A stretch of 64,000 nt of DNA from Sisyra terminalis (GCA_958496175.1 OY292279.1:12710001-12774000), one strand, 5' to 3'. Positions 12,920 to 26,920 are shown, counted from the stretch's first letter. Translations and numbers: made by a program. The notes: generated by a model from the sequence alone, not told the origin.

Positions 12920-14590
12920 AGAAAAAGAAAGAACTTATTGGACAATTTAACATATTATAGCATTTAAAGAATATCCGATGTTCTTCGGCAGATTGGCAGT
13001 ATAGTTGATATAGATACCAAAGAAAAAAAATAATAGAATGTATCATTCGAATTATTTAAAGATCCAAATTGGTTATTTATACTATCATCAGTGGTTTTAA
13101 TTGACTTAAATGCTAAGCATAAATATATTCTTTCAATTTTTAGTATTTAGCTTTGGTGATCTCTAAAGCTTTTAAAGATCTCCGTTAGTATGATACATAA
13201 AGCTTTCTTCAATAGATTTCAACTATTAGAAATTATTTTAAATACTAATTTCTCGACTGAAAACTTTTGTATTTGTTTGCAAAAAATAAGCAGTAAACTT
13301 CTTATTTCCATTGTTTTCTTTCATTGAAAATTCTGTTGTTTATAATTTAGTTTTATATTACATCCAATCTACTCGCAATCTTATTCCTAAGAGCAGGCTG
13401 ATCCTTCTTTTATCCTATTTTAATTGCTGTGTAAAATAGCCCAACTGTATTACGATGCCAGTATTACGTATTTGCATTCAATTTGAACAAGTTGATAAAT
13501 ATTTTGTCATAAATTAAATTCTTTCAAGCTATATTTAAATAGAGATTAGCTAGAAATTAACGGGTGCGTATTTTATAATATTAATCGCCACATATTTTAC
13601 GTATTATTATTTTTAATGCACAGCTTGTCCACTTGATTATATCTATGTTTATTTACGAGACTAATAAAATGTGGAAAGAACTTACAAAAGGATGAGTTGA
13701 ATTCTAAAAAAGAAAAAAAAAATACTTATTAACAGTTTCGACATAAACTATCGCGTATGTGATCTGGCGGGTTTTGATTAAATTTAAATAAATTACTCAA
13801 TTAAAATTAAAAAATTTCAATAGTTTATTAGATAAAATAATTGATTATGTTTTAATTAAAAACGACCAACTTGGCGTTATTAAATATTTTTATCTGCATA
13901 ATTATTAAATATGTGATGCTTCGTCTGGCCGGATCTTGATTTGCCCGAGGGTTGGATTCGACACAGGAATATATATTTATGGTGGAGCCCAGATGGGATG
14001 ATGATCGGGGGGATGTGAGGAGGAGTGATACTTATAAAATAGATTGCAACTCTAAGAAAATGCATCATCTCCGGTTATATATTTATATATATTTTTTTTT
14101 CTTTGTGTAATGTAATTTATGTTTCCTTTATTTGAGGCTGTAAAATTAAATTTTAGTGGACCAGTTGTATGTAACGGAATTCCGATTTTTCCCATTAGCT
14201 TTCGATAACTACTTAACATCGAGTAATATTTTACAATGATTGAAATACATAAATTAGAGTTATGTAATCTGATTTAATAATTTTTCATTTGATTTTTGTA
14301 CTCCATAGTTTGAAATGAAGTAATATTGATTTGAATGTAAGATTATGGTATAAAGAGATCTGTTCAGAGCTCCAAATGATTTCTAGAGAACTATAAAAGA
14401 ATTTAAATTTTACTTTTTCTATTTCCAATTTTTAGTTTAAAAAGTATAAAATACAATAATGAAAATAAAAACATTACTTCAACCACGGAAAAAAAAATTT
14501 AAATGAGCTATCGTCAAATGACAAAAATTCCTGTGTAACAACGTATTTTTGTAATAATCAAAATAAGATTTTTTTCGCTGACTTTGAACA
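12920..14590. other. Gene-free AT-rich stretch
   Basis: No supported gene. The 62-codon minus frame near 13880-14068 has no family resemblance and no splice context. Confidence 0.5.
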
Positions 14591-14596
14591 GTTATA

Positions 14597-14966
14597 CTGT
14601 GTATACAATATATAGGATATATTGCGATCCAATTTATGTAGTATAATTTAATATAATAATATATATATAAATCATACCATAAACATAAATTTGAAAAGAA
14701 GTTCAAACAAAAATATTCGTGACGTATTTCCAAGATACGTATTTAGATTGCCAAGCAAGCTTCCTCAGTGGTCATCAAGTTTGGATCACTCCGTAACTGC
14801 TTTGTGATGATCACATTGTGACATACGTATCTAGGCAATACGTCACGAATATTTTTGTTTGAACTTCTATTCAAATTTATGTTTATGGTATGATTTTTAT
14901 ATATTATTATATTAAATTATACTACATAAATTGGACCGCAATATATTCTATATTATGTATACACAG
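14597..14966. repeat. P1 family, full palindromic copy with ~150-bp arms
   Basis: A near-perfect foldback. The left end CTGTGTATACAATATATAGG is the complement of the right end, and ACGTATT...ATACGTCA blocks flank the centre near 14781. Both arms carry the P1 core, so this copy is a head-to-head dimer of the half copy at 10.8 kb. No open reading frame of note. Confidence 0.75.
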
Positions 14967-15731
14967 AACGTATTTTTGATTATCTTATAAGTAAAATTCA
15001 TGAGTTGCAGTTACATATAGTAAAACCTAATTCATTAATAACTAGTGTTCAAATTTGGTCAACATAAGTTAAGCATAAAACAATATCCTTTCACTGCATA
15101 CTACATGAAAATTACCATAACACCTATTCAGCTTCCAAATTTAGCTTTCTAAACCAACTTAATACTCAAGTTGCATAAGAAAATTTCAAGTTGAAAATGC
15201 AATTTTACAAAAAAAAATAAACTTTTCTGCGACATAAATTCCCATATTTGGATACATATGGGAAGCAAGTCAATTAATTTTGAAAAGTTTTTACTTTAAT
15301 GAAACGATAAAATCGTGACGCTTAGAATTACAAAAATTGTATTGAATGATTGACGTAATTTATTATTTCAGAACAATACAATACCTTTATGTACAATGAA
15401 TTATAACAGAAAATTCTCGGTATTTTGTAAGTGTTGGTTATAATGGAAAACTTTTTAAGTACAAGATCGAAGAATTCAATCTTTTAAATTGGAATATTGC
15501 AATAAAATTTGTGATTTTGGACCTAGAATAGAATGAATCTTTAGAAGAGAACAACAGTGAGTAGTACTTTAGCATAGATTATTGATAATCTAAAAGCCAT
15601 CACTTGCAATGTGTGTGAAATAACTTTTGATTGCCGAAAATTTTTTTGAAGGGAATTCATCTTTATTTCTTAGGGGATCATTATTTCTTTGGATTCCCGG
15701 AAATTTTGAGCCATTGGAAGCAATTATATTC

Positions 15732-15935
15732 CTCAGTTATCAGAAAGTATTGGATCGCTCTGTAACTGCTATGTGATGAATCTCACAATCCAATACTACT
15801 TAATGGCTACTGAGGAAGATTGCTTGGCAATCAAAATACGTAGCTGGTCAACAAATCAATAATACTTTTGTTAAAATTTATGTTTAATCTATACTTTTAT
15901 AAATTATTTGACATAAATACGACTACAATATATTT
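15732..15935 (+). repeat. P1 family, partly palindromic copy
   Basis: Contains CTACTGAGGAAG, the GATTGC/GCAATC stem and AAAATACGTAGCTGG, with a short inverted CCTCAG...GTATTGGATCG left arm. The second stem is degraded (CAACAAATCAATAAT). Decayed member of the family. Confidence 0.6.
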
Positions 15936-17084
15936 TGTATAAAGAGTATTTCAGGATCAAACTTGATTTGATATTGTAGGAGATATTTAGTTGTATTTTG
16001 ATTAAGATCGACCGTGAAAGCCTTAAATCTTAAATGGATTATATTATTATGAACTGAGTACAATATGGTGAAAAACTTAAGTTATATTGTGTAGGAAAAC
16101 AATGGGTGGAAATTAGTTTACAAGTGGAAATTCAGATTTTGATGATTAAACGTAGGAGATGATTATAAATTTAACAAAGATGCCAGTGGTTGACTTAGGA
16201 GAAAAAAATTCTTACAATAAAAATGAATTAGTACAACAATACCTTTTATAAATTTAAGCTAGAAAACCTAAGCAAACACTTGAAACTTCCAATTTTAAAT
16301 CTCAAGCAATTACACTTAATATTTTAATTGCCTCCATAAATACGAGAGTCATTTTAACGTCAGAAACGTTAAATGAAAGCCATTATTTTTCATTAGCATT
16401 TTTTGCTTGAGGTTCAAGACAAAAACGTATATTCCGCGGAAATAATCACGTTATTCTTCACAAAATTTCCAACGAACGCTACAATCTCACACGTTTTTTT
16501 TTTCGTGCAAAATTTCATTCTCACATCCCGTTATAGAACATATGCTGCAATCGCTATTATTGTTCTTATTTAACGGTCATTATCCCATTCAACGCTTTTT
16601 TCAAAAAAACCTACAAAATTATGTAAGTTTTTTTATTCTTAATCGCAGTTTGATGAAAAAGTACATGAATTCACAAGACTTTTAACTCAGCAATATGAGG
16701 AGCAGAGAAGATAAATACTTTGAAAATGCTACATTGTATAATAACATTTTATGGGACAATTTAACGTTGCAATTGCGACGTGATATTTTACACAAACTGG
16801 CTCAATTTTTATGCAGTGAGTAATGAGACATTAAAAAGGTCTTGGCCTAAAAATTAAGCGCAGCACTTAAATTTTTTGCTCTATCCATTTAATCCGAAAC
16901 GGCAAATTAAATTTACATTTCAGATCAAATTATAATGGGTTTTAAATCATCGAGCCAATTGGGTTTGTGAATTTTTTTTGTGATAAATGGAAAGATCATA
17001 TATAAGTTTTATAGCAAAACTATTTTTTGTTTTTTTTTTCGCAATAATTTAAAACTTATTTCAAAATAAAAATTAATTTTTGAA
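15936..17084. other. Gene-free AT-rich stretch
   Basis: I see no supported coding region, RNA gene or ordered repeat here. Confidence 0.5.
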
Positions 17085-17600
17085 TCTAGTACCGAAAACA
17101 CGCCGACAGCTCCCGAACAAACCCGAGCACGTGTGACGTCGTAATGTAAGTTGTCACTCATTGCAGTTGATACAGAAATAATAAGTACAGTGTTTTGATT
17201 GATTTAATGCTGTTGTGATAGTTAAATATTGAAATTTTGTATTGAAAATGTCGAACCTTAAAAGTTATCGTTCTTGTTTTGTACCATTATGTACGAATAC
17301 TACAAAAGCAACTCCTAACAAAATGTTTTTAAATTGGTTATTATAAATATATCAACATCTGGAATATTATCAGACTTTGCTTTTATAAATCCTATATCAC
17401 ACATAGCTAATTGGAATTAACTAACGACTCGTTTTTTAGCAATAAATTTTCAATATTATTGTCTAGTCACGTGTATTAGCTGTAAACGCTGCACTGTTAT
17501 TAAATAGCTATAACACAAAATTAACATTGAGCTAGCTTCCCATGTATAACATTATGACGTCACAGCTATGGTGACCACTCATGGCGCGTTTATAGTCACG
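17085..17600 (+). mobile_element. THAP/P-element-like non-autonomous remnant
   Basis: GTGTGACGTCGTAATGT near the left edge and, inverted, ACATTATGACGTCACAGC near the right edge form an imperfect inverted pair around about 400 bp. Inside, a start at 17248 opens a 32-codon frame beginning MSNLKSYRSCFVPLCTNTT and ending at a stop near 17346. CxVPxCxN is the start of a THAP zinc finger, the DNA-binding domain of P-element transposases. The rest of the domain (W, C-H pair, AVPTIF) is absent, so this is an internally deleted copy. Assignment to the P superfamily is an inference from the THAP start and inverted ends. Confidence 0.45.
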
Positions 17601-19374
17601 TGATTTTTTTTTAAATTTTATCAATTTTTATTCGTTTATTAGTAATTGAAAAAAAATTTTTTTAAGTTTTTTGCATTAAATATCAATATTATTAATAATA
17701 AAGTTTGAAAAAAAATGAAAAAAATATATAATTTTTTTTTCAAATTCCCAATTGAAATAACAGCACGATATTCTAAGCGTTTATTGAAAGTGTATATTGC
17801 AATCTTTAGCAAATTCAAAATCTACGTATCATTCCTTTACACAATATAAATTGAACCACTTAAAAATTTGGCCGTTCTTTGATTGAAAAGTAAATATAGT
17901 CAACCTGGTTTATCGATCATTTGGCATCAACAATCTCATGGTTATTAAGCCCCCCATTATAAGCAGAAACCTTACAGCACTTAACACTTGAAAATTTCGG
18001 TCTTTTCTTCAAATATTTGAAAAAAAATATGACTAGTTTTTGCTCGTTAGTCTTAAAGTACTCATTCAATTTAAATGAAAATCATAAAAACTTTTGCCAC
18101 CTATACTTACTTGAATTACTATACTTACATGTCAATGAACATGGAAAGCATCATTAACTTTAGAATAGTGCACACTTATTAGATACAACTAAATCATAAA
18201 ATTTACCATTTTATATAATGTGTCTGGGCAAATTGTTGTAGTCATAAAGAGATATGCTGAAAGCGTTGAATTCAGTGTGAATAATGAGATATGAATTTAA
18301 TTGCGTCCAATTTGTGTAACTCTTCAATGCAATTTCGGTTTCTTATAAATATTGTTATTTCCGTAATATAAGGTCTTGCTGATGGTATGCTTTGCAGAGA
18401 AAATTAAGTGCCATAAGGGCTAACGGTGGTGATTATTATATGCTGAAATAATTTAATTTTTTTTCTGGTATATGTTATTCTTAAAGAATTTTTTCATGAG
18501 CTTTTTTCTCGAAGAGGGCTTTCATTATTTTGGATTGAACAATACTAAAAAGCTCAAACTTTTAGGATAAGACAATAGTCATTAAATTTGCGAACTAGTT
18601 TAACTTATTTTCTTCAAATTTAATTGATACTTTAAATACGTCAATTTGCCACTAAATCTTTCACGAAAGCCTTTAAGAATACTTTAAGACGCCTTAAGAA
18701 GCCTTGAAGAAAAGTTCTTGAACACTAAAATTTAGTGAGCATACCAAAATTTGTATACAATCTGCAAAAACATGAAGAAATCTATAATTTTTATTATTCT
18801 TTTCCCATAAAAAAGAATGCTAGGCCTGAAATCAAACTCTAAAGTTCTAATATCTAAAAAAATCCAAAGAAAACAACAAGTTGTGTTGAATAAAGACGAA
18901 GAAGAGTTAATTATCATAATATATTTTTAAGTTTTTATATAATTTGATCTCTGTTTTTCTGTGAAACAAACAAGACATACTTTTTGACCAAGATATAAAG
19001 TTTGCTGAATTAGGTCTTTGAATTCAGATAAATTGACCAATTTACACACCAGTTAAAGTGACCTATATATTAGGTATCAGGGTGGAAAATGGGATGAGCA
19101 AGCTGGGCAACTACCCGGGGCGCCAAATTAAAGGGTGTTGAATTAAAAATAAAATTTTATTTTTTTTCACTATTTTTTGTTTCATTTGTAGTAAATTTCT
19201 ATACTGTTACTTAAAAAAGCGCCAAAATTTGTTTTATACGAGGTGATTGGGCATAATACAGATCCTCTATCAATTGGTTACTTGATTTGGATTTGCTCAT
19301 AGATATGCTTTGTAAAAAGAAATTTGTAAACTTGTTATTTGGGTAAAACTTAAGTACATTGGCAGTTTTCTGTT
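17601..19374. other. Gene-free AT-rich stretch
   Basis: No supported gene. A short GC-rich patch at 19080-19130 (CAGGGTGG...CCCGGGGCGCC) looks like a fragment of a hAT end, but I found no partner end. Confidence 0.4.
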
Positions 19375-20035
19375 TTTTGCTTGATTTAGTATATTATGGT
19401 AACTTTAAACAGAAAGTTGCTGTTACTAATCTAAAGGTTCTCAATCTTAAATCGTTTAATTTCCAGGTTTAATTGGTTTCACAGAAATCAATAAATTTGG
19501 AGTGGTTGGTCCAAAAAAATTTTGTGTTCTTATACTATTTTTATCTTTTCTTACCAAGTTTTTCCGATTAGTAGTAGTTTTTCCTACTTTTATTTATTTT
19601 ATCATTTACCGTCGCTTTATGACTACTAAGCTACTATACTACTACTGCTATACTGCTTTAGCGACTCTAGGGTTAATAAAAGTAGCCATTGGTCACAAGT
19701 CGGGTTATTAAAGTATATTGAATTTTCTTTGACAATTTATGATGGAATTTAAACAGGAAATCGCCGTTACAAAATCTAATAGTTCCCAACCTTAAATTGG
19801 TTAAATTCAATGAATTTATAGTGTTTTGGTCCAAAAAGTTTTTGTGATTTAATACTTTTTTATCTGGTTGTATTCTTTCCTTCAATGCTCTACCTTTTCT
19901 TACCAAATTTTTCCGGATTTGTGGTAGTTTTTCCTAATTTTTTTTTTGTTCTTATTTATCATCACTTTCGAACCACTAACGTCTTTAACGACTCTAGCGT
20001 TAATAAAAATCCGTAGTCAACCAATTAGTTGGATT
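19375..20035. repeat. Direct tandem repeat, two diverged ~320-bp units
   Basis: Two successive units share TTTAAACAGAAAGTTGC / TTTAAACAGGAAATCGC, TTGGTCCAAAAA, TTTTCTTACCAA, GTAGTTTTTCCTA and a closing TAGCG/GGTTAATAAAA. Related single pieces lie at about 11500-11580 (GCTTTATGACTTC...AATAAAAATCCGTA) and 23780-23800. A dispersed repeat of unknown type. Small open frames in it are shadows. Confidence 0.55.
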
Positions 20036-20661
20036 TTCTTTGACAAAATTTAATAGAGTCATACTATCCTAGAATTTATTTTAATTTGTTAAAACTCCTC
20101 TAAATTTTTTCAGCCACTACATATGCCTACTCTTCCCAATACTTTCACATTATTGCTGTTATCAGTTCCCAAATAAAAAATTCAATCTTCAGATATTTTC
20201 TGAGGATCAGAGTTTCCGATTCACACAGTATGATGTGTGAAACATCTTCATTAACTGTTTCCGGAGTTCTAATCCAATTTCCGGCCAAGAAATTAATCTT
20301 GTTATTGAGCCTTGGCCATGACGATGGCCAGGCGTTCCATGATTCTACTAAAATATTGTCCGTTTTTGGTGATAACGCTATTCAAATATTTGAGATGACT
20401 CATATTTTCGAGTTTCGTGATTTTTATGTTGATTTTAAAATCCCATATTTTGTAGTTCTACCATTTGTTTGTTTAATTCTGATCCTATTTTAAGCAAGTG
20501 TTCTTGTTTTTTCTTCCACTGTTGGTCAAAAAGCAGAGAAGTTTTGATGTGGAAAAGAGTTCAAGAAAAAATTGCCACAGCTCAAAAAGTGATTTACACA
20601 TTGAAAAAAAACACATGTTTTGTAGTAGTAGTAAAAAATTAAGTTAATTTCTTCTATATCA
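20036..20661. other. No supported gene
   Basis: An 87-codon + frame at 20230-20493 is open, but its translation resembles no family I know and it lacks flanking splice signals. I treat it as chance. Confidence 0.35.
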
Positions 20662-20669
20662 ATATATAT

Positions 20670-20918
20670 GTGGTTTTCACAACCACATATTTATTGAAGC
20701 CCTTGCTTGAACCACTCGACGTTGGGCAGCCCTATTTTACACCAAATTTATCTATCATTAGGTTCGGCTCTTTTGACATTGTAAGATGCCAAAATATATC
20801 TTTACCTCCTTCTGAAAAAAGTAACAATAAGCCTCCATATGATGAAAAAGGAAGTGGGGAATTTGGTAACTTGGTTTCGTACTTTTCAAGCCAACGTGAA
20901 GATGATTTCGACTCGTAG
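20670..20918 (+). pseudogene. Unrecognised 82-codon open frame; possible terminal exon or retrocopy
   Basis: The frame has a protein-like composition unlike the AT-driven frames around it. It has a hydrophobic start, then SEKSNNKPPYDEKGSGEFG, and ends in the acidic tail SQREDDFDS followed by a stop, as in the cytoplasmic C-terminus of a membrane protein. No strong acceptor lies upstream (a weak GGGCAG is at 20724-20729). I cannot name a family. It could be a last exon, a processed fragment or chance. Confidence 0.25.
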
Positions 20919-20929
20919 CCTTAAAGGGT

Positions 20930-23900
20930 TAATAATTATTTTTTTAATTTAATTTACTTCAATAAACGTTCTTTCTGATAATTTGCAGAAAAATTAAATT
21001 TTAGTATAGAGCAATATATACAAAAAATATATTTAATTTATAGATGCAATCAGTTTACCACGAAAAGTTTCAAGAACTTACCAATTGGCGATTCCATCCT
21101 TACTCTTCAGTACACATTATCTCCGTTGTTCATGACATAAATGATTTACACAATGAAGCAACTTAATAATTCTGAACTAAGTTCTAATAATATATTTTCT
21201 TTGTATAGATATTTTCTTTTCTGCATTTATTTTCAAGAATAAATTAGAATCAATCCATCATTCTAATTCCTTTCCTGTTTTCATCAACAATACCGGATTG
21301 TCCAGATTGTTAGTTTTACCATCTTAAATAATGTGCTATCCTTCAAATTGATGCTTTATGTTGAAATATTTGTATTTTGTGTACCAAAAACTTAATCAGG
21401 AAAGTTGTTTACTTAGTAGTTGCTTTGAAAAGCCAATTTTATGTGAAAAGTCATATTTTTTCTGGGAAAATTCAAAATCGTATTGGTATCTATCATGTTT
21501 AATGATCAATGAATCAAAAACAATGCAAGATTTTCTTTCAAAATTGATATCATAATATGAAGTTTAAGTTAGCGTGGAAAAACCGTGATTGAATTTAGCT
21601 ATTGGTTTTTATCGATATGGGTATCGATATGTGACTCGTAAAATTCGCGTGATTCGAAAAGTCAGTGGACTATTGGTCAAGTTGTCGTTTGATGATTTCA
21701 TTATTATACTTTTATTGCAGGCAAAAGTTGGAGATATTGATTGAAGATAAATTTTTGCTCTATACGTCGAATATTTATTGTTCGTAAATTTTCCACAGCG
21801 AATGCGTTGTGCGTGATGTGCGTGAAACACGCATTCTTAGCGACTTTTGGTCGTGATTCATGTGCATGATTTGAGAGGGATATTTCTCGTGAAATAAATT
21901 TTTGATTTATTCGATTTATTTATTATTTGTAACACCGGTGTAATATTATTTTATGGTCTCGAACCATATCGGCAAAGACGCTGGAATGTTGTGTATTTCT
22001 TCAGTGGATATGTGTATGTGTTTTTCAGTCATTAGATATGCGAACGAGTCGCATTGAAGAAATCTTGTAGTACGACCTCGTGAAACAGCTGCTATTCTCG
22101 TCTTATTTCCACGTAGAAATAAATCAATCGTCCCATTTTCGTCCCACTTATTCCCAAGAACATTGTCGATATTATTAATATAAGTAGTGGAGAGAATTCC
22201 ATAGAAAATGTATGTTCGTTTCTTGTTCTTCATGTAACGGAAACGACAACCGCACTCTCCGCTTATAACGACGTAGGTACTCCTTTCTCAGCACAAAAAT
22301 TTCAATTCAGATCGAATTTCATATGCACTCATTATTTCTGGATTAACATCTACACGTAACAATCAATTCTCCAACTAATTTCGGATAGTTCAGTCGAGTA
22401 ATCTCAAATCAAGCGACAGTAATTCAAGGAGTGCACTCTACTACGAATATGAGGATTGGTTAGACCACCAATCGTGGTCAATGAGTTTACAAACGATCGT
22501 AAAAACCAGAAATATTCTACTTTTATAATATGGCAAACCAAACGCCAGAAGAGTTTCACTAAAATAATATCAAAGAAATGGAAGTATAAGGTTTTATTGC
22601 ACTCAATACCATTAAGGATTGAAACTGAAAGTAATTTCTCAAACCTCAACCACGTTTAAACTTAATTTACTTAATCACACATGATTTAAACCAATGATTC
22701 TTAAATCAGGCTTGAATATATAGAAGCTATCAACTACAGATGTAATCTTCCTTAAACAACGAAAATAAAACATACATTTTTGTCAAAGTTTGGGTACAAA
22801 TTTATTAAAGAATAAGTTTCTCATTCTCTTATTTTGCTTAAAAACAAGTCCAGTTTCCCGCGTGGTTGACCTCGTCGTTTTTTGATGAGATCCTTCACAA
22901 GTCAGAATAGTAATCAATCTTTTTAAAAAATCCACAATTTTAATTCTATAATCATTTCAGTTCTACAGCATCCGATATAGGAGTCCATTTTTTCTAAGAA
23001 TGCATGGTAACTACTAAGGTTATCTTCTAATAGAGATTATCAATCACTTAATGTTTTAAATCGAACAAATATCATGCTAAATTAATCAATGTTTTACTTT
23101 ATTTACAAATTTTGGAAAAATTTTCACAGAGAATTTGTTTATCTTCTTTAATTGCACGATTTGCACAGTGGTGCAATAGGTCTATTTAATCTAGTTTATC
23201 TCATGAATGTATTAGTTTTAGTAGGCTAATCCATACTCGTAATTTGGTACTCAAAATTTTTCAGAAAAAGCAATGGTTTTCCGCCTTCGAAGTCTTCTTT
23301 TGGTCTCATTGTTGTTCAATAGATTTAAAGCAAGGTCGTTTGAATATTCTGATGCTGAAACTTTTTATTTCCTGTTTTATAGTTCGTGTTTCCGTATCCT
23401 CATGTATTTTTGACGTTTTTGACCGGAACTTCTGGAGTGTCTCCATGATCGCAAACATTTGAAAATCTAACATTTTATCAGCAATACGTTCAATAATTAG
23501 TACTAGTAGTATATTTTTTTTTAATCAAGAATAGCAAATTATGTAGGTTTAGGGATTTTTACCTGACTAGCATATATTTTGACAAATTGTTTCACACCCA
23601 TCAAAATCATGGGATACTAATGATGAAAATTTGTATTCTTCCTATAAAAGTATTAATTTTTTAGTGCTGTGGTACAAAAATTTCCAAATAGTTGGATGAA
23701 AACACTGAAAAAGACATTGAAAGTTAATTATGGTTCCTAAAAGCTCTAAGCTTTTATGACCTGATATCTTGTGCCAAACTAGCGTTAATGAAAATCCGTA
23801 TATCGAAAACTATTGAAAGTAGGTACATTAAGAAATTTGAGCCCAGAAACTACCAGTCTTAGAGTATCTTGACCATTTGGTGAACAATTGATTAAAGTGG

Positions 23901-24660
23901 TTTCTTTTTCTTCATTATCCTATTGTGGAATTCTCACCTTGTAATTCTTTGTTCCTGTATATTCTAAATACAATTATGCTGAAAAATCATTAAAGCATAC
24001 CAAAGATATATCAAATGTGAGCCGCATGCGGCTCTTCAAGGGTTTCGTTGCAACTTCATTCGCAAATGGAAAATATTTACAAAATTTCAAAACAAAAGTA
24101 GTGGGAAGTTGAATTTCTAGTTATTGGTTTAATTCAAGACGGAATCCCAAGATTTTCAGGTGGAAAGTTTAAGCTTTTGATGGATAAAATTTGGCATCTA
24201 CTCTAGAGTAGATAAACAATATCCATTAGGTTCAAATCTTAACTTATAATTGAAAGAAATTTCACAAAAATTTGAAAATTTTTGAACAGTTATATGTATT
24301 TATAAAATAAGTAACGATAAAATTACAATTCTAGGTTAAATCCTGTCGATTGCTGGGTAAAACTACAAACTCATTAATTGATGAATCTTGAGAAAAATGT
24401 TTCTATATGATATTAGACTTTTGGCCTCAGTACAATATTATGTTTCTTTTTTCAAAATTTATAATTTTGCGAGGAAATCAAACTAACTTTTCGCTATATC
24501 AACCACTCATTAACAATTTCTCTCTTCAACTAATACTAATTTTTTTGAAGTTATTTTACACCTAAATCATCAGTACTTATCTACAATGAAGTTTTTATTT
24601 TGTAGGTTTCAACTCTGAAGGTTTGATTCCATATTATATTTAGAAATATTAGTTAAGGTT
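20930..24660. other. Gene-free stretch
   Basis: No gene I can support. Base composition is somewhat less AT-rich at 21600-22300, where minus-strand frames of 73 and 95 codons overlap. They show no recognisable domain. Untranslated exon or regulatory sequence of the adaptor gene further right is possible but unproven. Confidence 0.4.
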
Positions 24661-24667
24661 GTCAAAA

Positions 24668-24852
24668 GTGATCTATCACAAAGCAGTTATAAAGCGATAC
24701 AATACTACTTTATGACCACTAGGAAAGATTAATTAGCAATTGAAATACGTATTTGGGCAATACATCAGTAATTCACTTGTTTGAGCTTTTATTCAAATTT
24801 ATGTTTATAGTTTACTTTTGTAAATTATATCACATATATAAGACCACTATAT
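24668..24852 (+). repeat. P1 family, decayed half copy
   Basis: Recognisable CAATACTACTTTATGACCAC, GAAATACGTATTTGGGCAATAC, CAGTAATTCACTTGTTTGA and ATTCAAATTTATG in order. The first stem is disrupted (GATTAATTAGCAATTG). Confidence 0.55.
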
Positions 24853-24859
24853 CAAAAGA

Positions 24860-26915
24860 TTTTTGATGTTATTGACAATCCATTTCCTTTGGAATTTTTG
24901 ATAAAATTTTTTGAAAATTTGTTATAAAAGTTAAATATATCTATAAAAGGTACATTAATAATAAAAAATCATTGGGTTATTTTTTATATTCACTGTATTT
25001 TTTGATTAAAAAGGAAATGAATTGAACTACCGCTAGTTTGCCTAAATATTTCAAATTAATACGCCGGAAGCATATCCTCTTTCGCCAACCTTTTCTACTT
25101 TCCATTTTCGAAAATTGTCACTTTATTGATTTCCCCTTATTAGATGAAAAAACGGAAATAATATTATTTCCAAACATGATATCAACCTTGCATCTAATTA
25201 TCTCTACCACTCGCATACACTTCATACTCCACTTCCATAAATTAGATATTAAAATATTCTGCCATCCCAGCAGCAAAATCTAATGTGTCAGTCAATTTAT
25301 TTGTAAAATAACTTCCGGCGGATACATTTCTAGCGATTCGATCGTTCGTTCCGGCCGAGCAAAAAAAATATATATTGCATTGTCCACTTAAAATAGAATC
25401 ATGCGATACGATAATTTCAAAAAAAACGTCGATTTTTTTTTCAAATTTTGATGAAATTACCAACGATTTCACGTTAATTACGCCTCACTCGTAATTGGTT
25501 TTAATTAAATTTAATCGAGAAATTGATTCGTCGAAAACAATGAAATAATACCCAGAAAAAGCAACATTCTTTTCAGAGTGGAACAATAACGAACAAATTA
25601 CCAGAAATATTTTTCCTTGAAGGTTTTTTTTTTGTTGAAAATTACCTCAGTGCCCTATGATTATAAAATAATAAGTGAGAATCTGTCACGATTATTCGTT
25701 AAACTCCAAATTGGAAACGAAACGAAACGTGATTCGAGACCAATTGAAAAAGGCGAAAAGTTCACTATATTAATCGTACCGTTGACCTTTTGGACAAAAG
25801 GGCGTCGTGTGCAGTGGACGTTGGAAAATTGCAGTTCTGCCCTTCAACGATCTGAATACTCGTATTTCTTAAGGGGAACTCAACATAAAAAAAAAACATT
25901 GTTCATTATTTACTTGGAAGTCCAAATATATATGTAAAGTCAAAAATCCATCAGAATTCTTACAAAATTTGACACGAATTTAGTGTATATTCTTAGAAAA
26001 CTTCTGATTTCTCTTTTAAAACGCTGAATAATTTTATTTAAAATGGCTGAAATAAATAAGAAACCTTTTTACTTCTTCTTTTAATTGGCAATCATACATT
26101 ACTTGTAACTAGAAGTCAATTTGATGTTTCCTCTTTGCCTCTAATTCTAAATTCCCGATTTTTCAGATGGGATTTTGGAAGTTTATAGTACATGTGTACG
26201 TTTTTCTTTACTTCATATAATATGCTATGTCATTAAAATATAACTCTTTAGAGAAATGGTTGTGGCTCTAAAATCCAAAACCATGAAATATGCTGGACTA
26301 TGTCACCATCGTTTCATATCCTCTCCGGGTCACATTTTTAGGGTGTAATTGCTCCAAAATTTAGGAGCAAAGTTTGGAAGTTCCTAGTAGTTTGGAGTAC
26401 TAAGCGTGGAGAACCCTGAAGAAAACACTTCCAGTCTCGGATAGAGGTTGGGTGTAAAGTTAACAGCCTAATCTGGAAAAACAAAATCATGTTACGAATG
26501 CTACAACAAAGCCTCGGATTATAGAATACTGTTTAAATCTCAAATTATAGTTGGAAATATCAGTTATGAAAGGTAAAATTCTTTGCAGGAGAAATTTTTG
26601 TTGAAATGTTCATTCGGGTTTCTGGAATACAACTTGAAACGTCTTCTGTAAAGCATTATAAAATAGCACAGTAAAATAACGAAAAATTATATTGGAACTA
26701 GTGATAAAATCATTAACAAAAAAAAAAAATCCCTTTACAAAGTTAAAAAAGTTAAAAAAATTATATAATCATGTGGGATGTCATCAAAAAATACTTTAAA
26801 AATTGATGAATAAGTAGTTTGTCCCTTCTGTAAAATTATAACTTAAAGGCAAATCTTCCTCTTTACCGCTCAAATAACGTTTTCCGGTACCCATCGATAA
26901 CGGTGATGGATGATC
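24860..26915. other. Gene-free stretch
   Basis: No supported gene. A 106-codon + frame at 25617-25937 lies in mixed-composition sequence with no recognisable domain. The 25290-25400 patch is relatively CpG-rich (TCCGGCGGATAC, CGATTCGATCGTTCG). Confidence 0.4.
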
Positions 26916-26920
26916 TAAAT

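Noticed and set aside
21946..22233. 95-codon minus frame
   Set aside because: No domain, no splice context and overlapped by other frames. Nothing supports a gene.
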